Made by a program: the position numbers and the translations under genes. 38,730 bases of DNA from Kofleriaceae bacterium (GTDB lineage Bacteria > Myxococcota_A > Polyangia > Haliangiales > Haliangiaceae). Within the stretch, counting starts at the first letter, position 1. The number at the start of each line of letters is the position of its first letter. A model generated the notes under the pieces. The model ran no database searches. It was not told the origin of the DNA and saw only the letters and a program-made list of their open reading frames with translations. Of this stretch, positions 33,216-38,730 are shown in pieces. The DNA lies in assembly GCA_013368795.1 (NCBI GenBank), contig JABFXX010000652.1, positions 1-38,730 of the forward strand, in the 5' to 3' direction.

Positions 33216-34064
33216 CTAACGCAGCTTCGCGTCGATGTCGGCGGCGTCGTGACGCTCTGCGAGCTGCTTCGCAGGATCGCCCGAGGTCTTGTTGACGATC
33301 ACGCCACGGCGCACCGCGGGACGCTCGGCGATCGCGTTCGCCCAGCGCATGACGTGCGTGTACTCGTGAACGGAGAGGAACTCCGCCGCCTTGTACACGT
33401 GGCCGAGGACCAGCCCGCCGTACCACGGCCACGCGGCGATATCGGCGATCGTGTACGCGCTGCCCGCGAGGTACTCGCTCGTCGCGAGCCGCTTGTCGAG
33501 CACGTCGAGCTGGCGCTTGGCCTCCATCGAGTAGCGATCGATCGCGTACTCGATCTTCGTCGGCGCGTAGGCGTAGAAGTGACCGAAGCCGCCGCCGAGA
33601 AACGGCGCGGCGCCCGTCTGCCAGAACAGCCACGATAGCGTCTCGGCGCGGGCGGCCGGCTCCGTCGGCAAGAACGCGCCGAACTTCTCGGCGAGGTGCA
33701 TGAGGATCGCGGCGGACTCGAACACGCGGAACGGCGTCGGCCCGCTGCGATCGACGAGCGCGGGGATCTTCGAGTTCGGATTCACGCCGACGAAGCCGGA
33801 GCCGAACTGATCGCCTGCGGTGATCTTGATCAGCCACGCGTCGTACTCCGCGCCGCGGTGACCCGCCGCGAGGAGCTCCTCGAACATGATCGTGACCTTC
33901 TGGCCGTTCGGCGTCGCCAGCGAGTACAGCTGGAATGGATGCTTGCCGACCGGCAGCTCCTTGTCGTGCGTCGGTCCGGAGACCGGCCGGTTGATGCTGG
34001 CGAACTCGCCCCCGTTGGGCTTGTTCCACTCCCAGACCTTCGGCGGCACGTACTCGGTACTCAT
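33216..34064 (-). CDS. yghU: Glutathione S-transferase, YghU-like
   Basis: 282 residues, the length of E. coli YghU-type enzymes. Characteristic N-terminal extension (YVPPKVWEWNKPNGGEFASINRPVSG), thioredoxin-like domain with HPFQLYSLATPNGQKVTIMFEELL and the glutathione-binding PNSKIPALVD and FESAAILMHLAEKFG, then an all-helical domain (WLFWQTGAAPFLGGGFGHF, YTIADIAAWPWYG). Likely acts as a disulphide-bond reductase or organic peroxide reductase using glutathione. ATG at 34064 fixes the canonical N-terminus; a 9-bp inverted repeat (34065-34104) abuts it and there is no Shine-Dalgarno sequence. Confidence 0.9.
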   Translation of the reverse strand: MSTEYVPPKVWEWNKPNGGEFASINRPVSGPTHDKELPVGKHPFQLYSLATPNGQKVTIMFEELLAAGHRGAEYDAWLIKITAGDQFGSGFVGVNPNSKIPALVDRSGPTPFRVFESAAILMHLAEKFGAFLPTEPAARAETLSWLFWQTGAAPFLGGGFGHFYAYAPTKIEYAIDRYSMEAKRQLDVLDKRLATSEYLAGSAYTIADIAAWPWYGGLVLGHVYKAAEFLSVHEYTHVMRWANAIAERPAVRRGVIVNKTSGDPAKQLAERHDAADIDAKLR

Positions 34065-34104
34065 CCGGGCTCGATACCACGCCTCGTCGCACAGGCGAGC
34101 CCGG
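34065..34104 (-). promoter_or_regulatory. Start-abutting 9-bp inverted repeat of the glutathione transferase gene
   Basis: CCGGGCTCG (34065-34073) and CGAGCCCGG (34096-34104) are perfect complements with a 22-base loop. The arm nearest the gene touches the ATG. Confidence 0.5.
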
Positions 34105-34105
34105 C

Positions 34106-34117
34106 GCCCCGCGGGGC
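34106..34117. repeat. 12-bp perfect palindrome between the sigma factor and transferase genes
   Basis: GCCCCGCGGGGC is self-complementary. It lies 25 bases after the sigma-factor stop. It may contribute to transcript ending, but no T run follows. Confidence 0.3.
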
Positions 34118-34142
34118 CCCGCACAAGTGTTTTGCGCCGGCG

Positions 34143-35015
34143 CTAGGTATCGAGGACGGTCAGATCGAGCTGTGCGAGCCGCGCGGGATCGCCGACGATC
34201 TCGATCTCGACGATCTTCTCGTCCTTCACGGTGCAGGCCATGACCGCGACCGGTTTCCCTTCGAGCATGGCGACCGCCCCGGCGACACCGTTGACGAGCA
34301 CCGGGCGCCTCTGCAGACCCGGTCGCGAGAAGGACGACGCGCCACGAGCCACCTGCTCCGCGCCGCGGACCTCGATCGGCGTCCCCGTCGCGCTGGCATC
34401 GCGGCGGAGGACGACGTCGGGGTCGAGCACGGCGACGAGCCTGTCGAAGTCGCGGTCCTGCGCGGCCGAGAGGAACGCGTCGACGACGCGGCGTTGCACG
34501 GTCATATCCGCATCCGGCGTCGCGTTTCGCCCCTGCACGCGGCGACGTCCGCGGCTCGCCAGCTGGCGGGTCGCATCCGGCGTGCGCTGGACGATCGACG
34601 CGATCTCGTCGAACGACAGGTCGAAGATGTCGTGCAGCACGAACGCGACGCGCTCGGCCGGCGTCAGCGTCTCGAGCACGACGAGCAATGCGAGGCCCAC
34701 ACCGTCGGCGAGCAGCGCCTGATGCTCCGGGCTCGCTCCGTCGGCGCGATCGAGGATCGGCTCGGGCACGTGCGCCTCGCTCCGCGTCTTGCGTGACCGC
34801 AGCACGTTCAGCGAGATGCGGGCGACGACCGTCGTGAGCCACGCGCCGAGGTTGTCGACGTCTTCGTGGGCCGCGCCGCTCAGGCGGAGCCACGCCTCCT
34901 GGACGGCGTCCTCGGCCTCGCTGAGCGAGCCGAGCATGCGATAGGCGACGGCGAGCAGACGGGAGCGCTGCTCCTCGAACCTCTGTGCCAGCCAGTCGCG
35001 ATCAGTCTGGTTCAT
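34143..35015 (-). CDS. ECF sigma factor of the SigJ/ECF41 type with SnoaL-like C-terminal domain
   Basis: 290 residues. Region 2 (about 12-75: RLLAVAYRMLGSLSEAEDAVQEAWLRL, LGAWLTTVVARISLNVLRS) and region 4 (about 110-160: LETLTPAERVAFVLHDIFDLSFDEIASIV, TPDATRQLASRGRRRV) are followed by an NTF2-like domain. In ECF41 sigma factors this domain carries a DGGGK-type motif and an NPDKL-type end. Here the first reads DASAT and the end reads GDPARL, so the control motif is altered. ECF41 genes are typically paired with carboxymuconolactone decarboxylases, oxidoreductases or epimerases, and one lies divergent here. The ATG at 35015 comes nine bases after a CGTC -10 element, so the mRNA may be nearly leaderless. 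Confidence 0.9.
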   Translation of the reverse strand: MNQTDRDWLAQRFEEQRSRLLAVAYRMLGSLSEAEDAVQEAWLRLSGAAHEDVDNLGAWLTTVVARISLNVLRSRKTRSEAHVPEPILDRADGASPEHQALLADGVGLALLVVLETLTPAERVAFVLHDIFDLSFDEIASIVQRTPDATRQLASRGRRRVQGRNATPDADMTVQRRVVDAFLSAAQDRDFDRLVAVLDPDVVLRRDASATGTPIEVRGAEQVARGASSFSRPGLQRRPVLVNGVAGAVAMLEGKPVAVMACTVKDEKIVEIEIVGDPARLAQLDLTVLDT

Positions 35016-35023
35016 GAATGTAT

Positions 35024-35050
35024 GACGCGCGAGCCGGGGCGCGTGTGACG
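35024..35050 (-). promoter_or_regulatory. ECF41-type promoter of the sigma factor gene
   Basis: On the minus strand CGTCACA (35050-35044), 16 bases, then CGTC (35027-35024). As I recall, the published ECF41 motif is TGTCACA at -35 and CGTC at -10. One mismatch. Autoregulation is implied. Confidence 0.65.
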
Positions 35051-35055
35051 TCGGC

Positions 35056-35082
35056 CGTCACGTTTCTACCTCCCCGCGGGTC
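35056..35082 (+). promoter_or_regulatory. ECF41-type promoter of the AhpD-like gene
   Basis: CGTCACG (35056-35062), 16 bases, then GGTC (35079-35082), the same layout as the divergent promoter, whose -35 box is five bases away. Two mismatches to the -35 motif and one to the -10 motif. Confidence 0.6.
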
Positions 35083-35124
35083 TTGTGGGTGTCTTCGCCT
35101 CTAGCGGCGAGGACGGAGGAAACC

Positions 35125-35592
35125 ATGCAACCGAGAATGAAGAGCCCGGTGTTCGTCCTGCCGGGGACCAGAGAAGCGCTTCTATCGCTCACCAAGGCCA
35201 CGGAAAACTGCGGAGTCTCCCGCGCGACGTTCGAGCTCATCAACCTGCGCGCGAGCCAGATCAACGGCTGCAGCGTTTGCGTCGACATGCATTGCCGCGC
35301 GCTGCGAAAGCTCGGCGAGAAGCCCGAGCGCATCTTCACGGTCTCGGCATGGCGCGAGGCTCCTTACTTCTCTGACGCCGAACGCGCCGTGCTCGCGCTC
35401 GCGGAGACGATGTGTCGCCTCAGCGACCGCGCCGACGCGGTGCCCGACGACGTCTGGAACGAGGCCGCGCGTCACTACGACGAGACGCAGCTCGCCGCGA
35501 TCGTGATGTCGATCGCGGTGATCAACGTGTGGAACCGCCTCAACGCGGCGACGCGTCAGGTCGGCGGCGAGTTTCTCGAGCAGTACATCTAG
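35125..35592 (+). CDS. AhpD-like carboxymuconolactone decarboxylase-family protein
   Basis: 155 residues, all-helical AhpD fold. The redox motif CSVC (49-52) is followed by His56 (VDMH), as in alkylhydroperoxidase-type members; LRASQINGCSVC is the diagnostic segment. It likely reduces peroxides or acts in stress defence, rather than true carboxymuconolactone decarboxylation. The ATG at 35125 is decided by GGAGGA at 35115-35120. An ECF41-type promoter lies 42 bases upstream, so it should belong to the divergent sigma factor's regulon. Its stop codon overlaps the convergent cupin stop in the self-complementary CTAG. Confidence 0.9.
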   Translation: MQPRMKSPVFVLPGTREALLSLTKATENCGVSRATFELINLRASQINGCSVCVDMHCRALRKLGEKPERIFTVSAWREAPYFSDAERAVLALAETMCRLSDRADAVPDDVWNEAARHYDETQLAAIVMSIAVINVWNRLNAATRQVGGEFLEQYI

Positions 35593-36059
35593 CTGCGCGC
35601 GCGTGCGCGTCGCGGGGGCGACTTGCTCCGTGGCGCGTTCGCGGTGCGAGATGCGGCGGCGGTGCGCTCGCGGAACCACTCGGCGATCCCGACCATGTGC
35701 GGCTCGAAGTCGCCCGGCACCGAGAAGTTGAGCGCGCCTGCCCGCTTGCCGGTGCGGTTCTCGAAGTCGTGCGGCGTGCCGCCGGGTGCGATCACGAGCG
35801 AGCCTTTCGGCGCGTCGATCCACTTCCCGCCGACGAAGAAGCTCATCGTCCCTTCGATCACGAAGAAGACGTCGTCCTCCTCGTGCTGATGCGCGCCGGG
35901 CCCCCGCGTGTGCGGCTCGAGCCACCATTCGGAGATCGAGTACTGCCCGCGTGTCTCGTCGCCGTCGGCCTTGAAGATGGCCTGGACCGGGCCCATCGCG
36001 TAGGTGCGGCCCGCGCCGGGTGGGCGATGAACGGGAGCACGCTGCTTCGTCCGTGGCAT
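35589..36059 (-). CDS. Small cupin-domain protein
   Basis: 156 residues with a single cupin barrel: metal-binding motif 1 in PGAHQHEEDDVFFVIEGTMSFFVGG (two His, one Glu), and motif 2 around APGGTPHDFENRTG. Basic C-terminal tail rich in Arg and Ser. No signal peptide. Possible roles are a dioxygenase, isomerase or sugar-binding protein; not determinable. ATG at 36059. A 20-bp TetR-type inverted repeat lies just upstream (36069-36086). The stop codon overlaps the AhpD-like gene's stop by four bases. Confidence 0.85.
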   Translation of the reverse strand: MPRTKQRAPVHRPPGAGRTYAMGPVQAIFKADGDETRGQYSISEWWLEPHTRGPGAHQHEEDDVFFVIEGTMSFFVGGKWIDAPKGSLVIAPGGTPHDFENRTGKRAGALNFSVPGDFEPHMVGIAEWFRERTAAASRTANAPRSKSPPRRARARS

Positions 36060-36068
36060 GCGCTAATT

Positions 36069-36086
36069 GTTAACCGAACGGTGAAC
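36069..36086 (-). promoter_or_regulatory. Probable TetR-type operator upstream of the cupin gene
   Basis: GTTAACCG, AA, CGGTGAAC: an 8-bp inverted repeat with one mismatch, in an AT-rich pocket (AATT and TAATT flanks). The ACCGAACGGT core is typical of TetR/AcrR repressor sites. No TetR gene is in the window. Confidence 0.55.
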
Positions 36087-36158
36087 TAATTACGAGCCTC
36101 GAAGTCCGGATCCGGCGAGCACCGGTCGGGGTCTGGTGTCACGGTTCGCCAGGTCAGG

Positions 36159-36869
36159 ATGTCCAGCTCGCCACACGATCGGTTTCGCTTCGACGGTCCC
36201 CAGATCGCAGACCGCCTCGACGCCGAGGGCTATGCCCTCCTGCCCGGCCTCCTCACCGCCGCCGAGTGCGACGCGATCGTCGCCGGCTATGCGGACGACG
36301 CGCGCTATCGCAGCCGCATCGTCATGGCGCGCCACAACTTCGGACGCGGCGAGTACAAGTACTTCGCGTATCCACTGCCGGCGCTCGTCGAGGAGCTCCG
36401 CACCGCGCTGTATCCGCAGCTCGTGCCGATCGCGAATCGCTGGAACGAGCTGCTCGCGATCGAGACGCGCTACCCCGACGGTCACGCCGCGTTTCTCGCG
36501 CGCTGTCACGACGCCGGCCAGGTCAGGCCGACGCCGCTCGTGCTCGCGTACGGCGCCGGCGACTACAACTGCCTGCACCAGGACCTCTACGGCGAGCACG
36601 TGTTCCCGCTGCAGGTCGTCGTGCTGCTCTCGGAACCCGCGCGCGACTTCACCGGCGGCGAGCTCGTCGTGACCGAGCAGCGCCCGCGCATGCAGTCGCG
36701 CGTCGAGGTGATTCCGCTGCGCCGCGGCGACGGCGCGATCATCCCGGTACATCACCGGCCGGTCGAGGGCACGCGCGGTTACTACCGCGTGCAGATGCGC
36801 CACGGCGTGAGTCGGATCCGCAGCGGACACCGCCACACACTCGGCGTCATCTTCCACGACGCGACCTGA
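36159..36869 (+). CDS. 2-oxoglutarate/Fe(II)-dependent oxygenase
   Basis: 236 residues. The double-stranded beta-helix carries the metal triad His140-x-Asp142 (LHQD) and a distal His, probably His215, with Arg225 as the likely 2-oxoglutarate ligand (SGHRHTLG). Preceding segments: EGYALLPGLLTAAECDAI, typical of prolyl-4-hydroxylase-like oxygenases. The substrate is unknown. The ATG at 36159 is the only good start. A TGTCAC string just upstream is too close to be its promoter. It is 289 bases from the cupin start, on the opposite strand, and shares no operon with it. Confidence 0.85.
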   Translation: MSSSPHDRFRFDGPQIADRLDAEGYALLPGLLTAAECDAIVAGYADDARYRSRIVMARHNFGRGEYKYFAYPLPALVEELRTALYPQLVPIANRWNELLAIETRYPDGHAAFLARCHDAGQVRPTPLVLAYGAGDYNCLHQDLYGEHVFPLQVVVLLSEPARDFTGGELVVTEQRPRMQSRVEVIPLRRGDGAIIPVHHRPVEGTRGYYRVQMRHGVSRIRSGHRHTLGVIFHDAT

Positions 36870-36936
36870 GACCGTCGAGGTTCCGGCGTTCGTCGCGACC
36901 CGTAGTGCGCGCAGCGACTACTGGGCGCACGAGGGT

Positions 36937-36962
36937 TCGCAAACGACATCCGTTCGTTGCGA
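36937..36962. repeat. 9-bp stem-loop with one bulged base upstream of the barrel protein gene
   Basis: TCGCAA and CGA (bulged A at 36943) pair with TCG and TTGCGA around a 7-base loop. It ends 39 bases upstream of the ATG at 37002. Candidate 5' leader structure; the rest of the 132-base gap shows nothing else clear. Confidence 0.4.
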
Positions 36963-37001
36963 CGACGGGAGTCCGGAACGCTTCGCGCAGGAGCCCAGGG
37001 C

Positions 37002-37712
37002 ATGCGTCACACCTGCATCGCGGCGGCGCTCGTCGTGCTCGCCGGCACGGCCGCGGCCGAGAACGCGCCAACATATCGGCACGGGTCGGTGACCCCGATG
37101 CTCGGCACCGACGTCGGACTCGACCTCGCGTTCGCGCTCCAGATCGAGTTGCCGATTCGCGTGCGGTTGACGGGATCCGCGGGCTGGCTCCCAGGCGGCT
37201 ACGCGTGGATCCTCGACAAGTACTACACGGACGTGTTCGACGGTCGGCCTGCCGTCGGCGAGCTGATCAAGGAGTCGGTGAAGAACGCGTTCGTGGCGCG
37301 CGGCATGTTCGGCGTTCGTCCGTTCGCGCACCGCGGCGCGTTCATCGACGCGACGTACACGTTCGTGATCAGCGAAAAGGATGGTCTCGTCGCCGGCGTG
37401 ATCGAGAACGCGTCCGGGCTCGGGCTACACGAGGCATTGCCGTTCAGCCGCACGTTCGAGAGCACCGTGCGCGTGCACATGCTGGGAGGCCAGGTCGGAT
37501 GGCAGTGGGGCATCGGGCCGGGCTGGTCGCTGCGCGCGAGCATTGGCTTCGTGACGATCGTGCGCTCGCGCGCCACGTTCGAGCCGAACTTCGAGCCGAG
37601 CAATCCCGAGCAGACGGCGCAGATCATCCAGGCAGCCCAGAACCGCTTCAAAGGCGCCGGCGACGGCATCACCGCACCGATCGGAAGCCTGTTCCTCGGC
37701 TACACGTTCTGA
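37002..37712 (+). CDS. Probable outer-membrane beta-barrel protein
   Basis: 236 residues with a Sec signal (AAALVVLAGTAAAENA, cut near residue 19). The rest has alternating hydrophobic and polar strands with frequent aromatic ends (LTPM-type, ALQIELPIRVRLTGSAGWLP, FIDATYTFVISE, GGQVGWQWGIGPGWSLRASIGFVTIV) and a C-terminal ...GSLFLGYTF ending in Phe, the normal signal for BAM-dependent barrel insertion. About eight strands are plausible. Function unknown. ATG at 37002 has AGGAG-like bases upstream. Its stop is two bases from the convergent collagen-like gene. Confidence 0.7.
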   Translation: MRHTCIAAALVVLAGTAAAENAPTYRHGSVTPMLGTDVGLDLAFALQIELPIRVRLTGSAGWLPGGYAWILDKYYTDVFDGRPAVGELIKESVKNAFVARGMFGVRPFAHRGAFIDATYTFVISEKDGLVAGVIENASGLGLHEALPFSRTFESTVRVHMLGGQVGWQWGIGPGWSLRASIGFVTIVRSRATFEPNFEPSNPEQTAQIIQAAQNRFKGAGDGITAPIGSLFLGYTF

Positions 37713-37714
37713 GC

Positions 37715-38730
37715 TCACTCGGGCGGCGTACCGTCGCAGCACGCGATCGGACGCGCGTTCTCGCAGCCACCGTCATTCGTGCCGACGAAGCTGCTCGCGG
37801 TTCCGCCGAGCGGCGTCAGAACGTATCCGCGCCCGAGGTTGACGCCATCGGGCTTCACGTTCGCGGCGGACGACGTCCAACCTGCGCACGTGCCTGTATC
37901 GGAGGTCGTGTACGTCGAGCGATACCGCCGCGACGACGGCTGACTGTCACCGGCATCGATCCACGCACCGGTCGCGGGAATCGGCGCGTGGATCGCGGCC
38001 TGATCGACCTCCCAGTCGGTGCAGAAGTGACTTCCGGAGAACGCCGCATCGCACGTCGCGCGCGCACCGCTGCGGCCACCGAGGTTGCCACCGGTCGGCG
38101 CCGTGAAGCCGCGGAACCGGATCCCGGTGCCGCCGATGCAGCACGCGAGCGGTCGCACGTTCTCGCAGCCGCCATCGTTCGTGCCGACGAAGCTGCTCGC
38201 GAACCCGCCGAGCGCGGTGAAGATGTAGCCGCGGCCGAGGTTGACGCCGTCGGGCTTCACGTTGGCCGCCGACGAGGTCCAGCCCGCGCACGTGCCGGTG
38301 TCCGACGTCGTGTAGCTCGGCCGGAAGTAGCGCGTCGTCGTCTGGTTCGTGCCCGGATCGACCCACGCGCTCGTCGCGACCGGCGGTGGCTGGGCCCGAT
38401 CGAGCTCCCAGTCGGTGCAGAAGTGGCTGCCTGGGAACTCGCCGTGACAGATCGCGTGCGCGCCGGCGCGACCGCCGAGGTTGCCGCCGAACGTGTTCGA
38501 CGTGTAGCCGGCGAACGTGACCTGCTTGATCTCCTCGCCGTTGAGGCCGGGCGGGCCCATCGAGCCCTGCGGTCCCGCGGGTCCGGTCGCGCCCGTGGCG
38601 CCGGTCGCGCCCGTGGCGCCGGTGGGTCCCGCTGCTCCGGTGGCGCCGGTCGCGCCGGCTGGCCCCTGCGGACCGATCGCCCCCATCGGGCCCATCGGGC
38701 CCATCGGACCCATCGGACCCATCGCCCCGG
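37715..38730 (-). CDS. Collagen-like protein with duplicated Cys-rich C-terminal domains (N-terminus off window)
   Basis: The frame is open to the right edge, so the N-terminus is missing. Visible part: about 20 Gly-X-Y triplets (GPM, GAT, GPQ, GPA) covering residues 1-61 from the ATG at 38722, then two tandem domains of about 125 residues, A (70-195) and B (203-330). Both contain FxGNLGG-type starts, [29 protein letters not shown] and [13 protein letters not shown]...CC. They resemble DUF1554/endostatin-like lectin folds, but no exact family is recognised. Each domain has an even set of Cys for disulphides. Surface-exposed adhesin or fibre is the natural reading; bacterial collagen-like proteins bind hosts or form filaments. 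Confidence 0.75.
   Translation of the reverse strand, partial: GAMGPMGPMGPMGPMGAIGPQGPAGATGATGAAGPTGATGATGATGATGPAGPQGSMGPPGLNGEEIKQVTFAGYTSNTFGGNLGGRAGAHAICHGEFPGSHFCTDWELDRAQPPPVATSAWVDPGTNQTTTRYFRPSYTTSDTGTCAGWTSSAANVKPDGVNLGRGYIFTALGGFASSFVGTNDGGCENVRPLACCIGGTGIRFRGFTAPTGGNLGGRSGARATCDAAFSGSHFCTDWEVDQAAIHAPIPATGAWIDAGDSQPSSRRYRSTYTTSDTGTCAGWTSSAANVKPDGVNLGRGYVLTPLGGTASSFVGTNDGGCENARPIACCDGTPPE
37733..38515 (-). repeat. Tandem duplication of the Cys-rich domain in the collagen-like gene
   Basis: Domain A is encoded at 38138-38515 and domain B at 37733-38116. The C-terminal 55 residues of each ([10 protein letters not shown] to CC) are almost identical in protein and close in DNA, so the copy is recent or under strong constraint. 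Confidence 0.75.
38533..38730 (-). repeat. Gly-X-Y collagen-like repeat region
   Basis: Consecutive 9-base units coding Gly-Pro-Met, Gly-Ala-Thr and related triplets reach the right edge. The 9-bp near-identity (CCCATCGGG units) also makes this a likely slippage site. Confidence 0.8.

Noticed and set aside
34106-34142. GC palindromes after the sigma-factor gene as an intrinsic terminator
   Set aside because: Stable stem possible but no T run follows on the minus strand.
33199-34893. Antisense-like minus-strand frame of 564 codons across the transferase and sigma genes
   Set aside because: Out of frame with two well-recognised proteins on the same strand; highly Arg-rich and without domain signs.
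36137-36163. TGTCACG-N16-TGTC resembling an ECF41 promoter before the oxygenase gene
   Set aside because: The -10 part would fall on the start codon itself and no downstream in-frame start fits, so it cannot serve this gene.

Overview
This is a high-GC window. Two 60-base lines counted by hand give 40/60 G+C at 17041-17100 and 31/60 at 2581-2640. It comes from a bacterium that looks like a myxobacterium (Myxococcota, perhaps Kofleriaceae; the family is a guess). The signs are many secreted lipoproteins with a cysteine lipobox followed by an Asp/Pro/Gly-rich linker, a Ser/Thr protein kinase divergent from an FHA-domain sigma-54 activator, ECF sigma factors with a fused SnoaL-like domain and no anti-sigma gene, TIG and collagen-like secreted proteins, and predation-type glycan-active enzymes. 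I see 38 protein-coding loci (two cut by the window ends, one frameshifted), and no rRNA, tRNA, CRISPR array, transposase or phage gene. No gap between genes exceeds 300 bases; the longest is 29991-30244.

Left end (1-4862, mostly minus strand). Three tandem paralogues resemble DUF3396/type VI immunity proteins. They lie directly downstream of, and are translationally coupled to, a secreted coiled-coil protein whose C-terminus carries a PD-(D/E)XK nuclease-like ExK motif followed by Gly, Gln and Tyr. I read this as a candidate secreted nuclease toxin with an expanded immunity array, in lower-GC DNA. Upstream is a frameshifted gene of unknown function.

4997-7631: an ECF sigma factor with a SnoaL-like tail, overlapped by a lipoprotein alpha/beta hydrolase and followed by an NAD(P)-binding SDR. 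7719-12457: a small unknown protein, an Asp-rich lipoprotein, an M28 peptidase lipoprotein, an OmpA-like protein with a disordered tail, and a lipoprotein joining an Ig-like domain, one CxxCH haem site and a beta-propeller.

12459-17196: a SnoaL-like protein and a metallo-beta-lactamase-fold lipoprotein diverge from a pectinacetylesterase-like lipoprotein, followed by a heparinase II/III-like lyase. 17199-20996: an NmrA-like reductase and a MocR regulator diverge from a PNPOx-like flavoprotein, with a clear inverted-repeat operator between them, then purine nucleoside phosphorylase (deoD).

21068-31792: a 967-residue lipoprotein of four Asp-rich/beta-sandwich modules, the FHA/sigma-54 activator and kinase pair, a membrane protein, a second CxxCH propeller lipoprotein, a PNGase F-like lipoprotein and a TIG/polysaccharide deacetylase lipoprotein. 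31794-38730: a hotdog thioesterase, an ArsR/AHSA1 operon, a YghU-like glutathione transferase, an ECF41-type sigma factor divergent from an AhpD-like protein through matching back-to-back promoters, a cupin behind a TetR-type operator, a 2OG-Fe(II) oxygenase, an outer-membrane beta-barrel candidate and a collagen-like protein with two duplicated Cys-rich domains, cut by the right edge.

Two layout features recur. All nine tail-to-tail gene pairs are separated by 0-3 bases or overlap. Several starts lack a Shine-Dalgarno sequence and instead have an inverted repeat touching the start codon.
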